From Pelagibacteraceae bacterium AG-430-P08 (GTDB taxonomy: Bacteria > Pseudomonadota > Alphaproteobacteria > Pelagibacterales > Pelagibacteraceae), in assembly GCA_003212925.1 (NCBI GenBank), contig QCOL01000005.1, positions 1-64,000 on the forward strand: DNA of 64,000 nucleotides, given 5' to 3'. Every line of letters starts with the position of its first letter. Position 1 is the stretch's first letter. Made by a program: the position numbers and the translations under genes. Under the pieces are notes generated by a model, which saw only the letters and a program-made list of their open reading frames with translations, made no database searches and had not been told where the DNA came from. Below, piece by piece: positions 1 through 8,006 of this stretch.

Positions 1-336
1 AAAAAATTAATTTTTTTTATTTTAAAAAATATCTTATTAAATTTACCTTTATTAATTTTAAATTACAAAATGTTCTTTAAAATACATGAGCCACCAGAGA
101 ACCATATTCAGCTAATTCATCTAGTTATAAAAATTAAAAAAAAAGAAAATAAAATTAAATCCAAATTACACAAAGAAATTGAAAATTTACATCAAAAAAT
201 TGTAAATAAAAAATACAAAGGGGTATATGCAATTTATGAGAATAAAAATATAATAGCTTCTAAATACTACAGAAAAAGTAATTTTAAAATTTTTAAAAAA
301 AACATTTTTTTTTCATTTGTTAAAAAGAAATTCTAA
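1..336 (+). CDS. C-terminal part of an unrecognised protein, cut by the window edge
   Basis: The track starts this ORF at an ATG at 70, but the same frame is open back to base 1 with no stop, so it is probably the 3' end of a longer gene entering from the left (111 codons visible). The visible part begins with a hydrophobic stretch and continues as a Lys/Asn-rich basic tail ending in FVKKKF. No family motif is recognisable. Its position beside glycosyltransferases suggests a surface-polysaccharide gene, but this is inference from context only. If the ATG at 70 is the true start, it would be an 88-aa orphan. Confidence 0.45.
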   Translation, partial: KKLIFFILKNILLNLPLLILNYKMFFKIHEPPENHIQLIHLVIKIKKKENKIKSKLHKEIENLHQKIVNKKYKGVYAIYENKNIIASKYYRKSNFKIFKKNIFFSFVKKKF

Positions 337-366
337 AAATTTTTTTAATAATACTTTTGTTTAGTG

Positions 367-813
367 CTACAAAATAAAAAAAATAATTGCAAAATTATCT
401 GTAGTTATCCAGGCAGCAGATGATCTAAAATAAGGTGATAAAAAAATAATTAATGATATCAAAAATAAAATATTCCTATCAACTCCTGTGAATTTTTTTT
501 TTAAAGATATGTAAAAAATTGCTGGAATTATTGAAGAAATTAAAAGATATAAATATTTTAAAAAATTAAACCCTAAAGTTTTTTCAATAATTGAAGCAAA
601 TATATAAAAAATTGGAGATTGGACTTGTCCAGAATTTATAAAATATTTTATTCCATTATCAAAACTAATTAAAAAATTATCTATAAATTGTCTTGTAATT
701 TCTTTGTCAAGTTTGGAGCCTCCACTAGAATTCTCACCAATTATTGAAGAAATTATTAAGGAAAAAATACCAAATAAGTAAAAGTAAATTTGTTGATTTT
801 TATTTAGGATCAT
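367..813 (-). pseudogene. truncated N-terminal part of a polytopic membrane glycosyltransferase-like protein
   Basis: The 148-aa product has several hydrophobic segments and resembles the amino-terminal third of GT-C/ArnT-like membrane proteins, which usually run to 400-500 aa. The reading frame ends just after a motif resembling the AAW.T.DN region of that family, immediately after an 8-T run. A one-base shift at that run would extend it only about 15 codons (FVALNKSIIKK...) before another stop, and the remaining sequence to the left is occupied by a plus-strand ORF. This suggests a decayed or deletion-truncated gene rather than a simple sequencing slip. It is divergent from the next glycosyltransferase. 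A real short membrane protein cannot be excluded. Confidence 0.5.
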
Positions 814-898
814 TAAATTTTGTTGGTATTATATATCTTATACATAATTTAAATAATCTCTTCAAATTTTAATGATTATTAAAATTTAAATTTAACAT

Positions 899-1675
899 AT
901 GAAATTTACAATATTAATTACCTCTTACAATAAGGAGAAATATTTAAAGAAGTGTATTCAATCATGTTTAAGTCAGAATAAAAATGATTACGAAATAATA
1001 TTATGTGATAATTTTTCTGATGATGGAACAAAAGCAATCTTAACTGAGTTCGAAAATAAAATTAAAATTATAAAAAAAAAAAAGGTTAGTAAGCATGGAC
1101 CAGTTAACCAAATGGATCTTATTAAGGAGGGATTAAATATTTCAAAGGGCGATTATATCTGTTTTTTAGATGGTGATGATTACTTTTATTCAGATAAACT
1201 TAAAACTTTAGAAAAGTATTTAGATATTAATAAAAATTTAAATATGATATTTGATCTCCCTGAAATAAAAAAAAAAAATCATTTTAAACAATTGAGGATA
1301 AAAAAAAAGTATCAAAACAATATTTGGCCAACAATTATTAATACTAGCTCGATTACAATAAAAAAAGATTTTTTAATAGAATTTTTCAAAAAAAAACTTT
1401 TTGAAAACTTTGATTTACTGGAAATTGATTTTAGATTAAATGTTTACTCAAGATGTATAGATAAAAGATTTCTAATAATTCCAGACAAAATAACTGTTTA
1501 TAGATATGTTGAAGGGTCTATCATTACTAGTATTAAAAAATTTTCTAAAATATGGTGGATTAAAAGACTTCAAGCTCATGAATATATGAGTTTTATTTTT
1601 AAAATTAATAATTTAAATTACAAGTACAGTATCGATTGGTTTTTTACTAAAATTTTTTCAATTTTGCTTAAATAG
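899..1675 (+). CDS. family 2 glycosyltransferase
   Basis: This is a GT-A fold family 2 glycosyltransferase that would transfer a sugar from a nucleotide-sugar donor during surface polysaccharide assembly in the cytoplasm. It opens with the typical beta strand ILITSYNKEKYL, has the CDNFSDDGT donor-binding region near residue 36, and carries the metal-binding DGDD at about residues 91-94. At 258 aa it is the length of a single catalytic domain, and no clear C-terminal membrane anchor is visible. Its stop is directly followed by the ATG of the next membrane-protein gene, so the two are probably co-transcribed. Acceptor and donor cannot be read from the sequence. Confidence 0.85.
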   Translation: MKFTILITSYNKEKYLKKCIQSCLSQNKNDYEIILCDNFSDDGTKAILTEFENKIKIIKKKKVSKHGPVNQMDLIKEGLNISKGDYICFLDGDDYFYSDKLKTLEKYLDINKNLNMIFDLPEIKKKNHFKQLRIKKKYQNNIWPTIINTSSITIKKDFLIEFFKKKLFENFDLLEIDFRLNVYSRCIDKRFLIIPDKITVYRYVEGSIITSIKKFSKIWWIKRLQAHEYMSFIFKINNLNYKYSIDWFFTKIFSILLK

Positions 1676-3331
1676 ATGAATTTTTTTTTCTTTATTTCAT
1701 TTTACTTTTTATTTTTATTTTCAATAGTTGGATATGGAAATTTATTCAAAAATATTTTTCGTTTAAAAGAAAATAACTTGGGCTACCTTGGTATTTTAGG
1801 GATATTTATTCTAATAATTTTCACATACTTTATCAATTTTTTTATTCCAATTTATCCCACTTTAAGTTTATTTTTGTTAATTATTGGAATTTCTTTATTT
1901 ATAGAATTTTTAATAAATAATTTTAAAATATTAAAAAAAGATTTTATTATTTTAATCTTTGTATTTATATTTTTAATAATTTTCATTTTAAATGCAAAAA
2001 ATCATGATGATTTTCCATATTATCATTTTTCATACATAAACATTATTACGCAATTAGAAAATGTTTTTGGCTTAGGTAATTTTAACCACGGATTTAGGAC
2101 TCCATCATCTATATTTTATCTATCATCATTATTCAATTTACCAGGTACTGATTATAATTTAATTCATTTATCTCCAGTTTTTTTCTTAGGTTTTACTAAT
2201 TTTATTTTTTTAAAGAAAATATATTTAAATTTAAAAAATAAAGAAAATTTTTCATTAATTTTGCTATCAATAATGTCCTTAGCACTAATTAATATTTTTT
2301 TTTATAGAATGGCAGAGCATGGAACAGATAGATCAGCTCAAATAATAATATTGCTAATATTTTTTGAAATTATTGAATTTATTTATAAAAAATATTTGGT
2401 TGAAGATCAGCTGAATAAATTAATTATATTAATTACGTTAGCTGTTTCTTTAAAAGCATTTTATTTAATTTATATTATTCTCTTTTTCCCTTTGTTTATT
2501 TTTCAACAACATAAAAAAAAATTTTTAATAGAATTAATTAAAAGTAAAATATTTTTTATTTGTTCTTTATTTTTTCTCATCATAATTACAATTAATTTTA
2601 TAAACACAGGATGTTTTGTTTATCCACTTGCAATGACATGTAATGAGAATTTAGTATGGTCAATAAGTTTAGTTGAGGTAAATCACATGAATGAATGGTA
2701 TCAACTTTGGTCAAAAGGAGGAGCTAGTCCAAATTATATCGTTGATAATAGGGCAGATTATATCTCTAGTTTTAACTGGCTGAGTAATTGGACTGATGTA
2801 TATTTTTTTAACAAAGTTACTGATTTTGTCTTAGGTTTAACATTTTTAATAATAATCATTTTTATTTTATTTTTTAAGAAAAATTTAAATTTTAAATCTT
2901 TTGTTAACAAAAAAATTGTTATTTTATATTTAATCTTGATTTTATTATTTATTGAATGGTTTTATAACCATCCTGCTCTAAGATATGGAGGATATCATTT
3001 GATTGCATTATTAATATTTATTCCTTCTGCATTATTTTTAGATTCAAAAGTGAAGTTTGATAAAAGCTTATCTATTAAAATTAATGTTATTTTGTTAATA
3101 ATTTTGTTAGTTTTTGTTGCAAGAAATTTGAATAGGATCTCTAAAGAAATCAAACTTTATAATTATGATATTTTTAAAAATGCGTCTTATAATAAAGAAT
3201 TTAAAAATTATGAAATACTTAATAGAATTTTAAAAATTAAAAAATGCAATTTATCAACAGACTCATGTGGAGAAGAAATTATAAAATATAAAAGATTTAT
3301 GAATAAAGATTTATTTTATAAGGAAAGATGA
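1676..3331 (+). CDS. polytopic membrane protein, LIC_10190-like, polysaccharide region
   Basis: This 551-aa protein has about a dozen strongly hydrophobic segments separated by short Lys-rich loops. A conserved-looking loop near residues 110-155 (NHDDFPYYHFSY, GNFNHGFRTPSS) resembles the LIC_10190 family of membrane proteins found in O-antigen and capsule loci. That assignment is from memory of the family. The architecture is compatible with a lipid-linked-sugar transferase or polymerase of the GT-C/Wzy kind. It starts directly after the preceding GT2 stop and overlaps the FkbM gene by four bases, which fits one operon for a surface glycan. Confidence 0.65.
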   Translation: MNFFFFISFYFLFLFSIVGYGNLFKNIFRLKENNLGYLGILGIFILIIFTYFINFFIPIYPTLSLFLLIIGISLFIEFLINNFKILKKDFIILIFVFIFLIIFILNAKNHDDFPYYHFSYINIITQLENVFGLGNFNHGFRTPSSIFYLSSLFNLPGTDYNLIHLSPVFFLGFTNFIFLKKIYLNLKNKENFSLILLSIMSLALINIFFYRMAEHGTDRSAQIIILLIFFEIIEFIYKKYLVEDQLNKLIILITLAVSLKAFYLIYIILFFPLFIFQQHKKKFLIELIKSKIFFICSLFFLIIITINFINTGCFVYPLAMTCNENLVWSISLVEVNHMNEWYQLWSKGGASPNYIVDNRADYISSFNWLSNWTDVYFFNKVTDFVLGLTFLIIIIFILFFKKNLNFKSFVNKKIVILYLILILLFIEWFYNHPALRYGGYHLIALLIFIPSALFLDSKVKFDKSLSIKINVILLIILLVFVARNLNRISKEIKLYNYDIFKNASYNKEFKNYEILNRILKIKKCNLSTDSCGEEIIKYKRFMNKDLFYKER

Positions 3332-4044
3332 AAATTTTTTTTAAAATTATTATATATTTGATCGACCTAAATTATAAAAATAAAATTGTGTCCTTTTTAA
3401 AAAGAAAGCTAAAAAATAAGTTAATAAATGTGATTGATGTTGGAGCCCATAAGGGTGAGACAATTCAAATGTTTTCAAAAAACTTTAATTTAGGTTCAAT
3501 TATCTGTTACGAGGCTAGTAAAAAAAATTTTAAAAGTTTGATTAATTTCAAAAAAAAAAAATATAATTTTAATTTAGAAATTCATAATATTGGCCTAGGA
3601 TCAGAGGAGAAAGAATTGGATTTTTTTCAGACATCTGAAAGTTCCTCATCAACATTTTGTGAGATAAATTTTCAATCAAATTATTATAAAAGAAAAAAAA
3701 AAATTTTAGATATATTTAAAAAGGAGAATTATATAGTAAACAGAGAAAAAATTAGATTGAATACCTTGAATAATCAATTTAAAAATTTTTCATTTGATTC
3801 TGTTGATATATTAAAAATTGATACAGAGGGTTTTGAATTTGATGTAATTAAAGGAGCTTGCAATTATTTAAAAAAAATAAAACTTATTTATTTTGAACAT
3901 CATTTTGATTCAATGATTATAAAAAACTATAAATTTTCAGAAATTCATGAGTATTTAAAAAATAACAATTTTAAAAAAATTTTGAAAATTAAAATGCCTT
4001 TAAGAAAGACATTTGAATATATTTATGAAAATAGAACTGATTAA
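3328..4044 (+). CDS. FkbM-family SAM-dependent methyltransferase
   Basis: The protein is 238 aa and carries the FkbM methyltransferase signatures: the SAM-binding DVGAHKG at residues 37-43, an acidic YEA at the end of beta 2 near residue 61, and LKIDTEGFE at about 162-170. Family members O-methylate sugars of surface polysaccharides or other acceptors. The start codon overlaps the stop of the upstream membrane-protein gene (ATGA), indicating translational coupling. The GDP-fucose genes follow 67 bp later, so a methylated deoxysugar in the surface glycan is plausible but inferred. Confidence 0.85.
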   Translation: MKIFFKIIIYLIDLNYKNKIVSFLKRKLKNKLINVIDVGAHKGETIQMFSKNFNLGSIICYEASKKNFKSLINFKKKKYNFNLEIHNIGLGSEEKELDFFQTSESSSSTFCEINFQSNYYKRKKKILDIFKKENYIVNREKIRLNTLNNQFKNFSFDSVDILKIDTEGFEFDVIKGACNYLKKIKLIYFEHHFDSMIIKNYKFSEIHEYLKNNNFKKILKIKMPLRKTFEYIYENRTD

Positions 4045-4111
4045 TTTTAGATTTTAAATATAAGATTGTTGCTTAATATTAAATAAAGTATAAGAAATTA
4101 TAATTTATCTT

Positions 4112-5152
4112 ATGAAAAAAACTGCTTTAATTTTTGGAATTACTGGTCAGGATGGATCTTACTTAGCTGAACTTTTGATAAGAAAAGGATATATAGTTCA
4201 TGGTGTTAAAAGAAGATCATCATCATTTAATACCTCTAGAATTGATCATATTTATCAAGATCCTCACGAAAAAAATAAAAATTTTTTATTACATTATGGA
4301 GATATAACTGATGCGATATCAGTATCAACGCTCATTAAAAAAATTAAACCAAATGAAATTTATAATTTAGCTGCACAATCTCATGTTTCTGTTTCCTTTG
4401 AAGTTCCTGAGTATACCGCAAATGCAGATGCAATTGGTGCTTTAAGAATTTTAGAGGCTATAAAGTTTCATGGGTTTGAAAAAATTACAAAATTTTATCA
4501 AGCAGGCACCTCAGAAATGTTTGGAAAAGTTCAAGAGATACCTCAAAATGAGGATACACCTTTTTATCCAAGAAGTCCTTACGGGGTAGCTAAAGTTTAT
4601 GCTCACTGGATTACAGTTAATTACAGAGAGGCTTATAAAATATTTGCATGTAATGGAATTTTATTTAATCATGAGAGTCCAAGAAGAGGAGAAACTTTTG
4701 TAACAAGAAAGATAGTCATTGCTCTATGCAAAATTAAACTAGGTTTACAAAAAAAATTATTTCTAGGTAATTTAGACGCAAAAAGAGATTGGGGACATGC
4801 CAAAGATTATGTTGAAGCAATGTGGAAAATGTTACAAACAAAAATACCTTCAGATTATGTCATAGCTACCGGCAAACAATACAGTGTCAAAGAATTTGTT
4901 AATTTAACTCTTAATGAACTAAAAATTAAGTATTCTTGGAAAGGTAAGGGTATTAATTCAAAGTGTTTTGATGAAAAAGGAAGATGCATTATCGAGTGTG
5001 ATAAAGAGTACTTTAGACCTTTAGAAGTAGACACATTGTTAGGTAATTCAAGGAAGGCTTTGAAAGAATTAAAATGGAAACCAAAAATTCATATAAGGCA
5101 ACTTGTTAAAGAAATGGTGGAAAGTGAGATATCCTTGATTAAAAATGATTAG
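4112..5152 (+). CDS. gmd: GDP-mannose 4,6-dehydratase
   Basis: Gmd converts GDP-D-mannose to GDP-4-keto-6-deoxy-D-mannose, the first committed step to GDP-L-fucose and related 6-deoxyhexoses. The 346-aa protein is full length for this extended short-chain dehydrogenase family. It shows the NADP-binding [12 protein letters not shown] at residues 9-20, the family loop KRRSSSFNT, the active-site region AGTSEMFG at 131-138 and the YxxxK pair Y157/K161. It overlaps fcl by eight bases, so the two enzymes of the pathway are made together. An AT-rich 67-bp gap upstream could hold its own promoter. Confidence 0.96.
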   Translation: MKKTALIFGITGQDGSYLAELLIRKGYIVHGVKRRSSSFNTSRIDHIYQDPHEKNKNFLLHYGDITDAISVSTLIKKIKPNEIYNLAAQSHVSVSFEVPEYTANADAIGALRILEAIKFHGFEKITKFYQAGTSEMFGKVQEIPQNEDTPFYPRSPYGVAKVYAHWITVNYREAYKIFACNGILFNHESPRRGETFVTRKIVIALCKIKLGLQKKLFLGNLDAKRDWGHAKDYVEAMWKMLQTKIPSDYVIATGKQYSVKEFVNLTLNELKIKYSWKGKGINSKCFDEKGRCIIECDKEYFRPLEVDTLLGNSRKALKELKWKPKIHIRQLVKEMVESEISLIKND

Positions 5153-6083
5153 CACAAACTCAAAAATTTATGTTTCAGGTCATAAAGGCTTGGTTGGTAG
5201 CGCTATAGTTCGAAAACTAAAGTCTAGAGGTTATAAAAACGTAATCTGTAAAACTCGAAAAGAGCTAGATTTAACAAATCAAAATAAGGTTCTTTTATTT
5301 CTCAAAAAAACAAAACCAGATTTTATTTTTTTAGCTGCAGCAAAAGTTGGAGGTATTTACTCAAACAATAAATATAAGGCAGATTATATTTATGAAAATT
5401 TATCAATTCAAACAAACATTATTCATTCAGCATATCTTTGTGGAATTAAAAATCTTATTTTTTTAGGATCTAGCTGTGTCTATCCAAGAAATTGCAAACA
5501 GCCTATAAAAGAAAAATACTTGTTAACTGGTAAACTTGAAAAAACAAATGATGCTTATGCAATAGCTAAAATTGCTGGAATTAAGATGTGTGAAAGTTAT
5601 AATTTACAACATAACACAAACTATAAATGCTTAATGCCAACAAATACATTTGGGCCAAACGATAATTACGATACTTTAAATTCTCATTTTTTACCAGCAT
5701 TAATAAAAAAAATTTATGAGATAAAAAAATATAATAAAAGTGAAATAAAATTATGGGGGAATGGGTTAGCGAAGAGAGAAATTATATATGTTGATGATAT
5801 AGCTGATGCATGTATTTTTTTTATGAAAAAGAAAACTGTCCATTATCTTATAAATATTGGCACAGGGAAAGATTATACAATAAGGCAATACGTCCAAATG
5901 TTATTAAAAATATTGATACCAAATAAAAAAGTTAAAATTAAATATGATTTATCTAAACCCAATGGTACACCAAAAAAAGTTTTAGATATTAGCCTGGCTA
6001 AAAAATATGGATGGAAGCCAAAAAGCAACTTTAAAAAAACAATTGAACTAACTTATAAAAATTTTGAAGAAAAAAAAATTTGA
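5145..6083 (+). CDS. fcl: GDP-L-fucose synthase
   Basis: This bifunctional epimerase/reductase turns GDP-4-keto-6-deoxymannose into GDP-L-fucose using NADPH. The 312-aa protein has the Rossmann motif SGHKGLVGS at 11-19, the substrate-site GSSCVYP around 108-114 and the catalytic YxxxK pair Y138/K142, with the characteristic [10 protein letters not shown] further on. It is translationally coupled to gmd (ATGATTAG overlap). It ends five bases before a minus-strand glycosyltransferase, so the two transcription units converge with no terminator between them. Confidence 0.95.
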   Translation: MISTNSKIYVSGHKGLVGSAIVRKLKSRGYKNVICKTRKELDLTNQNKVLLFLKKTKPDFIFLAAAKVGGIYSNNKYKADYIYENLSIQTNIIHSAYLCGIKNLIFLGSSCVYPRNCKQPIKEKYLLTGKLEKTNDAYAIAKIAGIKMCESYNLQHNTNYKCLMPTNTFGPNDNYDTLNSHFLPALIKKIYEIKKYNKSEIKLWGNGLAKREIIYVDDIADACIFFMKKKTVHYLINIGTGKDYTIRQYVQMLLKILIPNKKVKIKYDLSKPNGTPKKVLDISLAKKYGWKPKSNFKKTIELTYKNFEEKKI

Positions 6084-6088
6084 AAAAT

Positions 6089-7486
6089 TTAATCTTTTAA
6101 TCTTAATTTATAAAAAGAGTAGATTACTATCCAAAACATTCTTAAAGCATTAGCAATAACATTTGTCATTTTGGTTTTACCCGTTGTTCTTTCAAAATAA
6201 GTAACTGGAACTTCCAAAATCTTTAGATTATTTTTGTAGGCACTAATGAGCAAATCGAAATCACCCCACAAATCTTTGGCACCCCAACAAGATATATCTT
6301 TTTTAATTTTATACCAATCTTTTTTATAAAAAATTTTAGTGCCACATAAAGTATCTGTAATTTTTTTTTTGAATAAAACACTGAATAAAAAAGCAAAGAA
6401 ACTATTGCCAAGAAAATTAAATTTTTTCATGGCCCCATCTTTTTGAGGATATATCATTCTTGTACAATTTATAAAATCTGCATTAGAGTTATTAAGAATA
6501 TTTATTGCAAAATTTATATCATCAAAACTTACTGTAAGGTCGGCATCATATATGACTATCACTTCACCATCTGCAAGTTCAACTCCTTTATAAACATTTT
6601 CAGCCTTACAAATACCAGGACCTTCATAAAGTTTAATTTGTTTACTTTTAAATTCATTTTTTATTTTAGTAATCTCTGCTTTGGTATGATCAGATGAATT
6701 ATCATCTCCAAATAAGAATTCATAGTTTTCATTTTGATTTGTTAATTGATTTTTAAAAAGAGGAATATTTTTTTCCTCATTTTTACATGGTACTATAATT
6801 GAAACTTTAGCATTATTATCTATTGAGGTTGTTTTGATTTTCTTTAAGATTGTAATATTTAAAATGCAAAACCAATTTAAGATTGGCAACCTAAAAATTT
6901 TATTTAAAAAACTTGTGATAAAAGGAATTTTAATTGGTATTGCAATAATTTTTTCTGATCTGACTATTTCCAAATTGCAACTAGAATACAAGTTTGAAAG
7001 GTAAGATGATGGTAGAAAATTATTTTGTTTAGGTGAAAAATTAAAAAAAAATTTAAGCATTTTAATTACAAACATCCAAAAAAAATTTTTTGATAAAACT
7101 ATAATTCTTGCATTATCATTAATTAAATTTGAAAGTTTTAGTAAATTCAAAGTTGGATTATTTTGATGCTCTATATCAGCAATTATTAGATGATCACATT
7201 TCTCGATATCTTCTTTTTCGTATTCATTCACATAAGTAATGTTAGCATCAAATTTTTTCTCGTAATTTTTATCTATCTCTTTAACATTAATTTTATCTGA
7301 TTTTAAATTTCTCGATATTATAGAATTTCCTGCACAAAATAAAAAAACTTCTTTTGAATTATTAATACAATTATTAATGAATTTTGAAATTTCTAGAAAT
7401 AAGAACTCTTTTTTTTTTACAAATTCAATTCTGGAGTTACTATTATTTTTAAAATATTCTTCGCTAGATTTGAGATAATATTTCAT
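6089..7486 (-). CDS. methyltransferase-like domain fused to family 2 glycosyltransferase
   Basis: The 465-aa protein appears to be a fusion. Residues about 1-190 look like a degenerate class I methyltransferase fold: a Rossmann-like start VFLFCAGNS near 47-55, LIIADIEHQ near 100, and a methyltransferase-style tail. Residues from about 227 form a polyprenyl-phosphate glycosyltransferase-type GT2 domain with SIIVPCKNEEKN and the DxD motif D314-A-D316. Two short hydrophobic stretches near the C terminus may associate with the membrane. The GT2 part resembles dolichol/undecaprenyl-phosphate mannosyltransferases. It is the last gene before the 5S rRNA and points away from it. The methyltransferase activity is uncertain because the SAM loop is atypical. 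Confidence 0.75.
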   Translation of the reverse strand: MKYYLKSSEEYFKNNSNSRIEFVKKKEFLFLEISKFINNCINNSKEVFLFCAGNSIISRNLKSDKINVKEIDKNYEKKFDANITYVNEYEKEDIEKCDHLIIADIEHQNNPTLNLLKLSNLINDNARIIVLSKNFFWMFVIKMLKFFFNFSPKQNNFLPSSYLSNLYSSCNLEIVRSEKIIAIPIKIPFITSFLNKIFRLPILNWFCILNITILKKIKTTSIDNNAKVSIIVPCKNEEKNIPLFKNQLTNQNENYEFLFGDDNSSDHTKAEITKIKNEFKSKQIKLYEGPGICKAENVYKGVELADGEVIVIYDADLTVSFDDINFAINILNNSNADFINCTRMIYPQKDGAMKKFNFLGNSFFAFLFSVLFKKKITDTLCGTKIFYKKDWYKIKKDISCWGAKDLWGDFDLLISAYKNNLKILEVPVTYFERTTGKTKMTNVIANALRMFWIVIYSFYKLRLKD

Positions 7487-7549
7487 TTTTCACATCCAAA
7501 TTATTCGTTAAGTTTTAAAATCTACTAACGTCAATTAATCAAATAGTAG

Positions 7550-7555
7550 TCTATA
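7550..7555 (+). promoter_or_regulatory. possible -10 element (TATACT) upstream of the 5S rRNA
   Basis: In the 138-bp gap between the divergent glycosyltransferase and the 5S gene there is a TATACT hexamer about 70 bases before the mature 5S end. The -35 region is not clear. A dedicated promoter is expected because no 23S gene lies upstream. This is only a consensus-by-eye call. Confidence 0.25.
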
Positions 7556-7624
7556 CTATTAATTTTTAGCTCATTATTACTAAAAAATTAATATTTACAA
7601 ACATAGATATTATTATATAAAAAC

Positions 7625-7742
7625 GTGCTGGCAATTATTGCGAAAGTGTTATACCCGATCCCATCCCGAACTCGGCAGTCAAGCCTTTCTGCGCCGATGG
7701 TACTTTGTCTTAAGGCATGGAAGAGTAGGTCGTTGCCAGCAT
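7625..7742 (+). rRNA. rrf: 5S ribosomal RNA, unlinked from 16S and 23S
   Basis: The segment has the hallmark 5S features: a closing helix TGCTGGCAA pairing with TTGCCAGCA at the far end, the conserved CCCGATCCCATCCCGAACTCGG loop region and GCGCCGATGGTA in the middle, about 118 nt in total. No 23S or 16S gene is adjacent; a glycosyltransferase on the opposite strand lies upstream. The ORF track's 80-aa ORF from 7638 is an artefact of reading through this gene into rpmJ. Confidence 0.93.
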
Positions 7743-7754
7743 TACATAAAAATT

Positions 7755-7880
7755 ATGAAAATTAAAAGCTCATTAAAATCTCTAAAAAAAAGAGATCTTA
7801 ACTCTAAGTTGGTTAAAAGAAGAGGTCGAGTTTATATAATTAATAAGACAAATCCTAAATTTAAAGCCAGACAAAAATAA
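7755..7880 (+). CDS. rpmJ: 50S ribosomal protein bL36
   Basis: The 41-aa product starts [14 protein letters not shown] and ends [13 protein letters not shown], the typical alphaproteobacterial bL36 pattern. The ATG at 7755 is chosen because the upstream part of the track ORF lies inside 5S rRNA. The zinc-binding cysteines of the other bL36 type are absent (no Cys at all), so this is a zinc-independent form. It sits only 12 bases after the 5S gene, so the two may share a transcript. A six-base gap separates it from the small oxidase-subunit gene that follows. Confidence 0.93.
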   Translation: MKIKSSLKSLKKRDLNSKLVKRRGRVYIINKTNPKFKARQK

Positions 7881-7886
7881 TTTTTT

Positions 7887-7997
7887 ATGGATAACGAGGA
7901 CCATAAGAACACCTGGAATAATTTTACAAAGTTTGTTCTGTGGGGAACTGTCGCTGTTGTGGTAGTTTTGGTATTAATGGCAGTTTTCTTATTATAG
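7887..7997 (+). CDS. aa3-type cytochrome c oxidase subunit IV, 36 aa
   Basis: This ORF was too short for the track. It encodes MDNEDHKNTW followed by a linker and one hydrophobic helix (FVLWGTVAVVVVLVLMAVFLL) ending at the stop. This is the layout of the small alphaproteobacterial aa3-type oxidase subunit IV (COX4_pro_2 family): a short polar N terminus with an N.W..F.K motif and a single transmembrane helix. In many alphaproteobacteria this gene lies just upstream of pntA, exactly as here (nine bases apart), and that context is the second line of evidence. It would associate with the terminal oxidase in the inner membrane; the core oxidase genes are not in the window. Confidence 0.8.
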   Translation: MDNEDHKNTWNNFTKFVLWGTVAVVVVLVLMAVFLL

Positions 7998-8006
7998 GTT
8001 CCTGGA

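Noticed and set aside
6443-6697. 84-aa plus ORF rich in Cys and Ile
   Set aside because: It is antisense to the GT2 fusion gene, and its composition follows the complementary strand.
7638-7754. N-terminal half of the track ORF 7638..7880
   Set aside because: It lies within the 5S rRNA gene. The real protein (bL36) starts at 7755.
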